Assembly (NCBI RefSeq): GCF_947172395.1
Contig: NC_069084.1
Span: 1 to 64,000 of the forward strand
DNA from: Bicyclus anynana
Taxonomy: Eukaryota > Arthropoda > Insecta > Lepidoptera > Nymphalidae
Reading direction: 5' to 3'
Length of the DNA: 64,000 nt
Under the pieces are notes generated by a model, which saw only the letters and a list, made by a program, of their open reading frames with translations, did no database searches and was not told where the DNA came from. Made by a program: the position numbers and the translations under genes. Shown here one piece after another: positions 1 through 8,980 of the stretch (position 1 is its first letter; each line of letters opens with the position of its first letter).

Positions 1-1522
1 CCTAACCTAACCTAACCTAACCTAACCTAACCTAACCTAACCTAACCTAACCTAACCTAACCTAACCTAACCTAACCTAACCTAACCTAACCTAACCTAA
101 CCTAACCTAACCTAACCTAACCTAACCTAACCTAACCTAACCTAACCTAACCTAACCTAACCTAACCTAACCTAACCTAACCTAACCTAACCTAACCTAA
201 CCTAACCTAACCTAACCTAACCTAACCTAACCTAACCTAACCTAACCTAACCTAACCTAACCTAACCTAACCTAACCTAACCTAACCTAACCTAACCTAA
301 CCTAACCTAACCTAACCTAACCTAACCTAACCTAACCTAACCTAACCTAACCTAACCTAACCTAACCTAACCTAACCTAACCTAACCTAACCTAACCTAA
401 CCTAACCTAACCTAACCTAACCTAACCTAACCTAACCTAACCTAACCTAACCTAACCTAACCTAACCTAACCTAACCTAACCTAACCTAACCTAACCTAA
501 CCTAACCTAACCTAACCTAACCTAACCTAACCTAACCTAACCTAACCTAACCTAACCTAACCTAACCTAACCTAACCTAACCTAACCTAACCTAACCTAA
601 CCTAACCTAACCTAACCTAACCTAACCTAACCTAACCTAACCTAACCTAACCTAACCTAACCTAACCTAACCTAACCTAACCTAACCTAACCTAACCTAA
701 CCTAACCTAACCTAACCTAACCTAACCTAACCTAACCTAACCTAACCTAACCTAACCTAACCTAACCTAACCTAACCTAACCTAACCTAACCTAACCTAA
801 CCTAACCTAACCTAACCTAACCTAACCTAACCTAACCTAACCTAACCTAACCTAACCTAACCTAACCTAACCTAACCTAACCTAACCTAACCTAACCTAA
901 CCTAACCTAACCTAACCTAACCTAACCTAACCTAACCTAACCTAACCTAACCTAACCTAACCTAACCTAACCTAACCTAACCTAACCTAACCTAACCTAA
1001 CCTAACCTAACCTAACCTAACCTAACCTAACCTAACCTAACCTAACCTAACCTAACCTAACCTAACCTAACCTAACCTAACCTAACCTAACCTAACCTAA
1101 CCTAACCTAACCTAACCTAACCTAACCTAACCTAACCTAACCTAACCTAACCTAACCTAACCTAACCTAACCTAACCTAACCTAACCTAACCTAACCTAA
1201 CCTAACCTAACCTAACCTAACCTAACCTAACCTAACCTAACCTAACCTAACCTAACCTAACCTAACCTAACCTAACCTAACCTAACCTAACCTAACCTAA
1301 CCTAACCTAACCTAACCTAACCTAACCTAACCTAACCTAACCTAACCTAACCTAACCTAACCTAACCTAACCTAACCTAACCTAACCTAACCTAACCTAA
1401 CCTAACCTAACCTAACCTAACCTAACCTAACCTAACCTAACCTAACCTAACCTAACCTAACCTAACCTAACCTAACCTAACCTAACCTAACCTAACCTAA
1501 CCTAACCTAACCTAACCTAACC
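1..1522 (+). repeat. Terminal telomeric (CCTAA)n array
   Basis: Uninterrupted CCTAA pentamers, 304 units plus CC, with no variant seen by eye. This is the C-rich strand of the insect telomere repeat TTAGG, so the tip lies to the left of position 1 and the centromere to the right. The array ends with CC at the first base of element E1. Confidence 0.98.
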
Positions 1523-1695
1523 GGGTTTTTAATTTGTCATTTTTCAGTCCGGGTGACGTCTCCAGGCCTCCTGCGTCTCCCTGTAACAGAATAAATAAAA
1601 ATTATTAATATTTTACATACTTTTTCAAAATTTAAAATACTTCAAAATTTTTCATACTTTATAAATTTCACAAAAATTTTCCAATTTTCCGGCAC

Positions 1696-1778
1696 TTTTG
1701 AGACGGCCTTGCTCCCTGTGCGACCGCGAGTGCGCGCGGGAACGGGATCCGTGCTCAAATTTGCATTCCTGGCCCACC
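1696..1778 (+). promoter_or_regulatory. 83-nt 5'UTR block identical in E1 and E3
   Basis: This GC-rich block is the same at all 83 positions as 15002-15084 of E3, although flanking UTR sequence and the ORFs of the two elements differ clearly. It starts TTTTGAGACGG and ends GGCCCACC. Upstream, a looser shared segment contains CAGTCCGGG and CAGGCCTCCTGCGTCTCCC. A downstream part of an internal promoter or a functional RNA element are plausible readings; neither is shown. Confidence 0.6.
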
Positions 1779-1798
1779 CGCCCTCCCTATTGCGTTGA

Positions 1799-2395
1799 CT
1801 GGAGGTGTAAGACTCCAGCAATACCATAGGGAGAGCCGAAAAATTTTCTGTTGGGAATTTCTCAAATTTGAGGGTGGTGTTTTGACAAGGGGAGGCCGTT
1901 TACACGTCTTATCATTTTGGTCTCTTTGGTTATCGTATATCTGACATTTGGGAGGCAACTAACACCCCTCAAACATAGTAAAATAGTAAAGACTACGCAG
2001 ACGATAAAACTTTATTTAACTGACTTTGGGAGACACTTTACATCTCCCAAACAATACTTTTCTTTCTTGTTTGTAAATTACACCTCCAAACTTTACTTTA
2101 AATTTAAAATTGGACTATTGGGAGGCATATACACCTCCCAATTCTTTTCAAACTAACTAATAAGTAATATTAAATTTAGGATTAAGACGATTGAGAGGCT
2201 TTTACAACTCTCCATAAAACTATTTACAACTCCTAGGATTAGGAATATTTGACTTGAAAGAATTGACTGTTCGGGCTTTTTACAACCCCTACACTTAGTT
2301 TAGGTATTATTTATTTATTTTATTATATTAGGTATAGTTAGGGTTAGGCCCTAGTAATTACAGACTGTTGAGAGGCCATATACACCCTTGACTAT
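1799..2395 (+). other. 5'UTR array of short stem-loops (E1)
   Basis: A series of short inverted repeats with a similar A-rich loop (typically …TTTACA or ATACA), several preceded by TGACT or GACTATT. Clear cases: CTGGAG/CTCCAG (1799-1818), TTTGGGAGG/CCCCTCAAA (1947-1973, imperfect), TTTGGGAGA/TCTCCCAAA (2025-2051, 9 bp perfect), ATTGGGAGG/CCTCCCAAT (2117-2142, 9 bp perfect). Weaker copies lie near 2069-2093, 2192-2214, 2270-2292 and 2368-2392. E3 has the same kind of array with different but paired stem bases. No other reading of this ~600-nt leader is evident. Confidence 0.65.
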
Positions 2396-2413
2396 ATTTA
2401 GATAGATATAAAA

Positions 2414-3700
2414 ATGGCTGCTAAAACACAAATGCAAAATAGAGCATCAAATATTGCTAACATTAATGTTAAATACGCAGACTCGGAGCGGAAAAAGCTC
2501 AACACTAAGCCCCCATCATCTGAAATGCCCTTCTTGTCGAAGTCGGCGGCGGAAGGCCCCCTGGAGGACCTGGGAACCGTAGCGAACCAGCTGTTCCAGG
2601 AGGGTAAACTACAGCTTGAGCAGTCAGGCAATATTAAGGCCACAATTAAGGAGACGGTGATAGAATGCCTCTCCTGCCTATACAAAATAACGTTAAGGCT
2701 TGGCGGAGAAACACCGTCCCCTTCAGCACCAACTGTTACAGCCGCAGATTTCGCGAAGGAGGTCATGGAGGAGCTCAAGCAGCAGCGAGAACTGGCCGTA
2801 GCAACCAGTGTCAACGTGGAAACTATCAAAGAGGATGTCCAAAAACTAACCGACACTATTGGTAAACACAAAGTTACTGACGGCATATCTTATGCGGCGG
2901 TTGCTGCGACAGTCAAACCTGCTGGCATACCCTCGCAACCTCAACCTGTTCACTCAATGGTCGTGTCCTCAGTAGACGCACACGACACCAGTGAGGATGT
3001 TATCGCTAAGATCCGCTCTGCAGTGTGCGCCAAAACTACAGGCTTACGAGTGGACAGGCTGAGGAAGGCAAAGGAACAAAAAGTAGTGTTGGGATGCCAA
3101 ACGCGAGAGGAACTGGCCAAAGTAGCAGAAAGGCTACGGATTGGCAACCCAACACTGCTTATGGAGGAGAAACCTAATAAAAATCCGCTTGTGATTCTAA
3201 AAAACGTGTTAACAGCCAACTCAGACGAAGACATAATATATGCACTGAAAAAACAGAATACTAACATTCTCGGTGCAGTATCGGAAGAGGACTACTCGGC
3301 CAGCGTGCGCTATAGAAAAAAGGCTAGAAATCCGCACGAATGCCATGTAGTCCTCCAGGTTTCACCTCCTGTGTGGCAAAGCTTAACGGCAGCGGGCAGA
3401 GTCCACATCGACTTGCAAAGGGTGCAGGTGAGTGACCAGTCGCCGCTCATTCAATGCTCCAGATGCCTGGCATACGGCCATGGCAGAAAATTATGCAAAG
3501 AAACGGCTGACCTTTGTAGTCACTGCTCAGGAACGCACATGCGAAAAGACTGCCCCCATTGGATGTCCGGTGACGCGGCCAAATGCCGAAACTGTGATGT
3601 GGCGAAGATGGGAGTTACAGACCATAACAGTTTTGACAGCAACTGCCCGATTCGCAAAAAATGGGATATGCTTGCCAGATCAAATGTAGCTTATTGCTAA
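2414..3700 (+). CDS. E1 ORF1, gag-like zinc-knuckle protein
   Basis: 428-aa ORF starting at the first ATG after the hairpin leader. It is the nucleic-acid-binding ORF1 protein of a TRAS/R1-clade LINE, expected to form RNPs with element RNA and direct them to telomeres. The C-terminal ~85 residues hold Cys/His knuckles: CSRCLAYGHGRKLC (CX2CX4HX4C), CSHCSGTHMRKDC (CX2CX3HX4C) and a third, CRNC…HNSFDSNC. The N-terminal half is Lys/Glu-rich with likely coiled-coil stretches around residues 85-155. It ends in KWDMLARSNVAYC, a tail shared with ORF1 of E3 and E4. The stop context TAT-TGC-TAA-AGG is shared too. ORF2 follows in the +1 frame. Confidence 0.93.
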   Translation: MAAKTQMQNRASNIANINVKYADSERKKLNTKPPSSEMPFLSKSAAEGPLEDLGTVANQLFQEGKLQLEQSGNIKATIKETVIECLSCLYKITLRLGGETPSPSAPTVTAADFAKEVMEELKQQRELAVATSVNVETIKEDVQKLTDTIGKHKVTDGISYAAVAATVKPAGIPSQPQPVHSMVVSSVDAHDTSEDVIAKIRSAVCAKTTGLRVDRLRKAKEQKVVLGCQTREELAKVAERLRIGNPTLLMEEKPNKNPLVILKNVLTANSDEDIIYALKKQNTNILGAVSEEDYSASVRYRKKARNPHECHVVLQVSPPVWQSLTAAGRVHIDLQRVQVSDQSPLIQCSRCLAYGHGRKLCKETADLCSHCSGTHMRKDCPHWMSGDAAKCRNCDVAKMGVTDHNSFDSNCPIRKKWDMLARSNVAYC

Positions 3701-3722
3701 AGGCGTCTCAAATGTTGACCAA

Positions 3723-6700
3723 GTGAACTTTAGCTATAAATTTGTACAAGCTAACTTGCAACGTAAAGGGCTGGCGCTAAAAGAGCTGATTCGAGAGGCT
3801 CAAAAAAGAAATGTATGTTGTGCACTCATTCAGGAACCTTATATAGGGGCACAAGGAGAAGTAGCGCAGCAAAGTGGCTGCAGGATTATTCAACGAACTC
3901 AAAATAGAATCAATGTTGTAAAAGCAGCCATTTTGGTTTTCAATAACAACATACAAATCGTTGAATGTCCTGCAATCACTACGGAAAATATAGCTGTGAT
4001 GATTCTTAAAGCAGAAGCATGGGAACTTGCAATCGTCTCAGTTTATTTTGAGGACTATATTCCTTTAAGCCCATACTTAACGCAACTGAAGTCAATCATA
4101 GAAAACCTGAAAATGAGAAACGTAATTATTGGTGGTGACTTCAATGCGTGGAGTCCATGGTGGGGCAGTACGTCGGAGGACCAAAGAGGTAGGGAGGTCT
4201 TGGGAACACTCGTGGAAATGAACATGCACATCCTGAATGAAGGCACAATACCAACCTTTTTCACAATAAGGAATGGGAAAGAATATAGAAGCAGGGTTGA
4301 CATTACAGTGGGTAGTCAGGAAATCTTTGAACTGATAGACGACTGGAAAGTAGATGAAGAGCTAACCAGTTCGGATCATAACTCCATCACATTCAATCTC
4401 ATCACAAAGGAAACTATAGAAAAACGAAATACAAAACTCACTAGAATATTTAATACAAAAAAAGCAAACTGGCAAAAATTTAAACAGGCAATAATACAAG
4501 AATTAGATGAGAACAAAGTATCAATAGAAGAAATTAACAAAATAAATACACAGGAAAAATTAGAATTAATTGTAAATAAATATATAAAAAGCGTTAGCAA
4601 CTCATGCAAAGCAGCGATACCATTAAATAAAAATAAAAAACGTGCATACTTACCTTGGTGGACCGTAGAGCTGGATAAGCTAAAAAGAGAAATGATGACG
4701 AAGAAGAGGAGAATCCGCTGTGCAGCACCGCGAAGAAGACAACACGTAGTGGAGATGTACCTGAAAGCAAAAGAGAAATATGAAGAAGAGGCCACAAAAG
4801 CTCAGGTCAATAGCTGGAAGGAGTTCTGCCGCACCCAAGACAGAGAAAGCTTGTGGGATGGCATATATCGCGTCATAAGAAAGACAACAAAGAGGTACGA
4901 GGACCTCGCACTCGTGAACGGAGGTAATCAACTGACTCCAGAAGAATCTGCTAAATTTTTAGCAAACACATTCTTCCCACCAGACTTGGAATCGGAGGAT
5001 AGCCCTGAACAGGCTGAAACAAGACGCAAGTCTAAAGATTCAGATAAAATGTTAGTAGACGACAAAGTAGATCCACCGTTCGTGAGAGAGGAACTCGTAC
5101 ATGCTATAAAAAGTTTTAATCCAAAAAAGGCACCTGGTCCAGATGGATTTACAGCAGACATTTGTGCAGAGGCCATCCTGTCTAACACGGAGGTATTTCT
5201 TGGAATATTAAACAAGTGTCTGGAACAATCATACTTTCCAACACCCTGGAAGAAGGCCATAATAGTGGTAGTGAGAAAGCCTGGAAAATCGGACTATAGC
5301 CACGCCAAATCCTATCGACCGATAGGCTTGCTTTCGGTATTTGGTAAGGTGTTGGAAAAGATGATGGTAAGGAGAATCCGGTGGCACGTGTTGCCAAAGT
5401 CAAATCCCAGACAATATGGCTTCGTACCACAAAGAAGCACCGAAGACTCCCTCTATGACTTGGTACAGCACATTCGTAATAATTTAAATAAAAAACTAAT
5501 AAATGTTGTTGTATCATTAGACATAGAGGGAGCCTTTGATAGTGCCTGGTGGCCGGCTGTAAAATGTCAGTTGAGGGAAAAAAGGTGTCCACACAATATA
5601 AGAAAGCTGATCACAAGCTATCTCGAGGACAGAAATGTCTGTGTCCGATACGCTGACAACGAGCATGTCACCAGCACAACTAAAGGATGCGTGCAGGGAT
5701 CTATAGCTGGTCCAACTTTTTGGAACTTACTGCTGGATCCTCTTTTGGATGGCATAGAGCAAAGAGGAGTATACTGCCAGGCGTTTGCCGATGACGTGGT
5801 CCTGATTTTCTCTGGGCATTCAGCACAAGCTATCGAACAGGAGGCGGGCCAGGCTCTCGACTATGTGTATGATTGGGGTAATCAAAATAAACTTAAATTT
5901 GCACCGCACAAAACAAGTGCGATGGTTGTAACAAAAAAGTTGAAGTATAACACCCCAATCATACGCATGGGCGGGAGAGTGGTCGACCTGGTTAAAGAAA
6001 TTAAGATCTTAGGACTGATCATAGACAGCGGTTTGACTTTTAATAATCATGTAAAATATATTTGTACAAAGGTTTTAAATATATACAAACCGCTGGCTAG
6101 ATCAGCCAAAATAAACTGGGGACTGAGCTCAGAGATAGTCAGGATAATATACGTGTCGGTAATAGAGCCTATAGTACTCTATGCTGCTAGTGTCTGGGCT
6201 CCAGCCGCAACAAAGCTGACGATCCAAAAACACCTTGGAGCAGTGCAACGTGGGTTTGCACTTAAAATAATCAAAGCTTACCGGACGGTGTCACTTACTG
6301 CGGCTGTAGCCTTGGCCAAACTTATGCCATTGGACCTAAGAGTGTTGGAAGCCGCTAAGTTGTACGAGGCAAAACGGGGTAAGCCCCAAGAACTCATAGG
6401 GGATGCTTCAATGGAAACAAGAAAGTGCTTCCTGAGCGCTCCACATCCAGCTGACGAAATTGATGTGAATTTTACAAAATTGGAAGACATGAGCGTCAGA
6501 ACAATTCAAAAATATAACATTGAGGGGATAAACATTTATACAGATGGTAGCAAGATCGGTGGCAAGGTGGGTGCGGCATTGTCATATTGGAAAGAGGACA
6601 AGGAAATCGGGAATAAGAAATTTCTTTTGTCACCTTATTGCTCCGTATACCAAGCAGAAATGCTTGCCTTATACCGAGCCACCGAACTTGCTAAAAAATT

Positions 6701-7388
6701 TAAAGAAACAAAAATCAATATTTTAAGCGATTCTAGATCATCTTTGGAAACGATAAAAAACACTAGTACCTACCATCCAGTAGCATTTGAAATACGGAAA
6801 AATTTGAAAAATTTGGGAAAGAAAGGGGTAGATATACAATTATATTGGATAAGGGCCCACGCTGGAGTAATGGGAAACGAGAGAGCAGACGCATTAGCCA
6901 AAGAGGCAGCGCTAAAGAAAAAAACGGCTCCCGACTACAACGCGTGCCCTTTGTCGTTTATAAAGAGGACAATTAGATTAAATACAATCAAAATTTGGCA
7001 AGATAGGTATATAAGTAATGACAAAGCAGCTACAACAAAAATATTTTTTCCAAAATTAAATGACGCTCATGTCATACTCAAAAAGATCGAACTTACACCG
7101 ACAATAGTGCAAGTACTGACAGGCCATGGAGGGTTTGCGGGTTACTTGCACAGGTTCAAGTGCAAAGAACACTTCGGCTGTGTTTGCAATAGTGCTATTG
7201 CAGAGGACATTCCTCACATGCTACTAGAATGTCCTCAACATGATAAAATAAGAGAAGATCTACAACAGCAACTGCAATTGAACCTGTGCAAAGAATCTAT
7301 ACCTGAAATCTTGTCAGGAAAAAATTATAAAGTCCTATTAAGTTTCTGCACTAAGGTTGCTAGAACTGCTATTAAGAGGAATAAGTAA
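3723..7388 (+). CDS. E1 ORF2, endonuclease-reverse transcriptase-RNase H
   Basis: About 1,220 aa. Domains in order: AP-type endonuclease (GGDFNAWSPWWGS near residue 137, SSDHNSITF near 215), which nicks TTAGG/CCTAA; a Trp/His/basic linker; reverse transcriptase (KKAPGPDGFTADIC ~466, VSLDIEGAFDSAWW ~597, catalytic FADD ~688); RNase H (IYTDGSK ~938, QAE ~977, LSDSRSSL ~1000, HAGVMGNERAD ~1045, giving the D-E-D-D set); and a C-terminal motif with TGHGGF…C-X-C…H…C. The listed start codon is GTG. The frame is open from 3690 and contains no ATG before the endonuclease domain, so translation must use frameshifting, reinitiation or a non-AUG codon. No internal stop. Confidence 0.94.
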   Translation: MNFSYKFVQANLQRKGLALKELIREAQKRNVCCALIQEPYIGAQGEVAQQSGCRIIQRTQNRINVVKAAILVFNNNIQIVECPAITTENIAVMILKAEAWELAIVSVYFEDYIPLSPYLTQLKSIIENLKMRNVIIGGDFNAWSPWWGSTSEDQRGREVLGTLVEMNMHILNEGTIPTFFTIRNGKEYRSRVDITVGSQEIFELIDDWKVDEELTSSDHNSITFNLITKETIEKRNTKLTRIFNTKKANWQKFKQAIIQELDENKVSIEEINKINTQEKLELIVNKYIKSVSNSCKAAIPLNKNKKRAYLPWWTVELDKLKREMMTKKRRIRCAAPRRRQHVVEMYLKAKEKYEEEATKAQVNSWKEFCRTQDRESLWDGIYRVIRKTTKRYEDLALVNGGNQLTPEESAKFLANTFFPPDLESEDSPEQAETRRKSKDSDKMLVDDKVDPPFVREELVHAIKSFNPKKAPGPDGFTADICAEAILSNTEVFLGILNKCLEQSYFPTPWKKAIIVVVRKPGKSDYSHAKSYRPIGLLSVFGKVLEKMMVRRIRWHVLPKSNPRQYGFVPQRSTEDSLYDLVQHIRNNLNKKLINVVVSLDIEGAFDSAWWPAVKCQLREKRCPHNIRKLITSYLEDRNVCVRYADNEHVTSTTKGCVQGSIAGPTFWNLLLDPLLDGIEQRGVYCQAFADDVVLIFSGHSAQAIEQEAGQALDYVYDWGNQNKLKFAPHKTSAMVVTKKLKYNTPIIRMGGRVVDLVKEIKILGLIIDSGLTFNNHVKYICTKVLNIYKPLARSAKINWGLSSEIVRIIYVSVIEPIVLYAASVWAPAATKLTIQKHLGAVQRGFALKIIKAYRTVSLTAAVALAKLMPLDLRVLEAAKLYEAKRGKPQELIGDASMETRKCFLSAPHPADEIDVNFTKLEDMSVRTIQKYNIEGINIYTDGSKIGGKVGAALSYWKEDKEIGNKKFLLSPYCSVYQAEMLALYRATELAKKFKETKINILSDSRSSLETIKNTSTYHPVAFEIRKNLKNLGKKGVDIQLYWIRAHAGVMGNERADALAKEAALKKKTAPDYNACPLSFIKRTIRLNTIKIWQDRYISNDKAATTKIFFPKLNDAHVILKKIELTPTIVQVLTGHGGFAGYLHRFKCKEHFGCVCNSAIAEDIPHMLLECPQHDKIREDLQQQLQLNLCKESIPEILSGKNYKVLLSFCTKVARTAIKRNK

Positions 7389-7558
7389 TACAGATCTTAT
7401 GTGTGTTTATTATTATTGAATAATATGACTCACTTTGATAAAAATTACAAATCCATTGTCCCGTTAATACCAGTACTAGTAAAAAACCCATACATAGATA
7501 TAAAACAACTCCGACCACCACATCGGAGGATAAATGGCCATTCTTCATAGTAGAAGAA

Positions 7559-7587
<29 letters not shown>
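7389..7587 (+). other. E1 3'UTR with paired terminal hairpins and poly(A)
   Basis: Just upstream of the 27-nt poly(A) lie two hairpins: CTCCGA/TCGGAG (7509-7528) and ATTCTTC/GAAGAAT (7540-7559). E3 and E5 have hairpins at equivalent places with different stem bases. In the related SART1 element the 3'UTR structure is needed for target-primed reverse transcription, so an RT recognition role is plausible here. Confidence 0.6.
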
Positions 7588-7590
<3 letters not shown>

Positions 7591-8169
7591 AACCTAACCT
7601 AACCTAACCTAACCTAACCTAACCTAACCTAACCTAACCTAACCTAACCTAACCTAACCTAACCTAACCTAACCTAACCTAACCTAACCTAACCTAACCT
7701 AACCTAACCTAACCTAACCTAACCTAACCTAACCTAACCTAACCTAACCTAACCTAACCTAACCTAACCTAACCTAACCTAACCTAACCTAACCTAACCT
7801 AACCTAACCTAACCTAACCTAACCTAACCTAACCTAACCTAACCTAACCTAACCTAACCTAACCTAACCTAACCTAACCTAACCTAACCTAACCTAACCT
7901 AACCTAACCTAACCTAACCTAACCTAACCTAACCTAACCTAACCTAACCTAACCTAACCTAACCTAACCTAACCTAACCTAACCTAACCTAACCTAACCT
8001 AACCTAACCTAACCTAACCTAACCTAACCTAACCTAACCTAACCTAACCTAACCTAACCTAACCTAACCTAACCTAACCTAACCTAACCTAACCTAACCT
8101 AACCTAACCTAACCTAACCTAACCTAACCTAACCTAACCTAACCTAACCTAACCTAACCTAACCTAACC
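7588..8169 (+). repeat. CCTAA array between E1 and E2
   Basis: 116 CCTAA units plus CC, with no variants seen. It starts directly after E1 poly(A) and ends TAACC at the first base of E2. Confidence 0.97.
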
Positions 8170-8854
8170 ATATTGAAAAAGTGCACCTAAGCCCTCGAAA
8201 ACCGTAATATACCATTGGTTTCTGTACCTTTCAGGTTCCGGGTTTTTCGCTTTTATTGTACCGATTTCGTCTCAAGTAGCTACGCCGCGCCGTTTGCGCG
8301 ATCGTTCCTTGGTCTTTTCACGGTTTGCGAGCGTTTTGACGGCTAACCCAGATCGAAGAGTCGGCCTTTCTTGTGATATTTCATCACATTTAAGTCCGAT
8401 CGTTTTGATCTTGGTGTTGGGCTGTGGCGCTCGTCGGCCCGCGTCTAACGCGCCCCCAAACTCGGCAATCGCTCCGGTGGTTCCCGAGATATTCGGCAAA
8501 AACTCGATTTTTCATATTGAAAAAGTGCACCTAAGCCCTCGAAAACCGTAATATACCATTGGTTTCTGTACCTTTCAGGTTCCGGGTTTTTCGCTTTTAT
8601 TGTACCGATTTCGTCTCAAGTAGCTACGCCGCGCCGTTTGCGCGATCGTTCCTTGGTCTTTTCACGGTTTGCGAGCGTTTTGACGGCTAACCCAGATCGA
8701 AGAGTCGGCCTTTCTTGTGATATTTCATCACATTTAAGTCCGATCGTTTTGATCTTGGTGTTGGGCTGTGGCGCTCGTCGGCCAGCGTCTAACGCGCCCC
8801 CAAACTCGGCAATCGCTCCGGTGGTTCCCGAGATATTCGGCAAAAACTCGATTT
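8170..8854 (+). repeat. 344-bp tandem duplication in the E2 leader
   Basis: Unit 1 is 8170-8513 and unit 2 is 8514-8854. Both begin ATATTGAAAAAGTGCACC and are almost identical; the one difference noticed by eye is GGCCCGCG versus GGCCAGCG. The first unit touches the telomere junction, so the element 5' end is defined by a unit start. The layout resembles the monomeric promoter repeats of mouse L1. Promoter function is inference. Confidence 0.85.
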
Positions 8855-8980
8855 CCGGGCCCTCCCGCCCGCCCTTATCTCCTATATGAGGGTGTAGGAC
8901 ATGAGCAATACCATAAAGAAAACCGTTTTTCTATAACATTTTTATTCCTTTATTATAATAGTGTAGTCTTTTAGCTCATA
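8855..8980 (+). promoter_or_regulatory. E2 proximal leader with motif shared with E1
   Basis: Contains GGTGTAGGAC (8891-8900) followed by GCAATACCATA (8904-8914). E1 has GGTGTAAGAC and GCAATACCATA at 1804-1828, also after a CCGCCC-rich stretch. E3 lacks the segment. The function is unknown; it may be a transcript or translation control element. Confidence 0.45.

Larger units (their letters stand above)
1523..7587 (+). mobile_element. TRAS: E1: full-length TRAS-type non-LTR retrotransposon
   Basis: The element lies between CCTAA arrays: 5' junction TAACC|GGG, 3' poly(A) (7561-7587) running into CCTAA. It has a 5'UTR of about 890 nt, two long ORFs and a 3'UTR of about 170 nt. The phase fits the known TRAS endonuclease cuts (CC|TAA on top, TT|AGG on bottom), which leave CC at the 5' side and poly(A)-AACC at the 3' side. 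Both ORFs are open, so the copy may be recent and possibly functional. ORFs, parts of the 5'UTR and the 3' hairpins resemble E3, so E1 and E3 are sister subfamilies. Confidence 0.93.

Noticed and set aside
1..1522. Regular short repeats as a CRISPR-like array
   Set aside because: Pure pentamers without spacers, in an insect telomere context.
4055..5592. Minus-strand ORFs inside E1 ORF2 (and similar ones in the other elements)
   Set aside because: Shadow frames of the real ORF2 genes.
8272..8843. Two identical 75-aa minus-strand ORFs
   Set aside because: They are the same frame within the duplicated E2 5'UTR unit; no domain and no start context.
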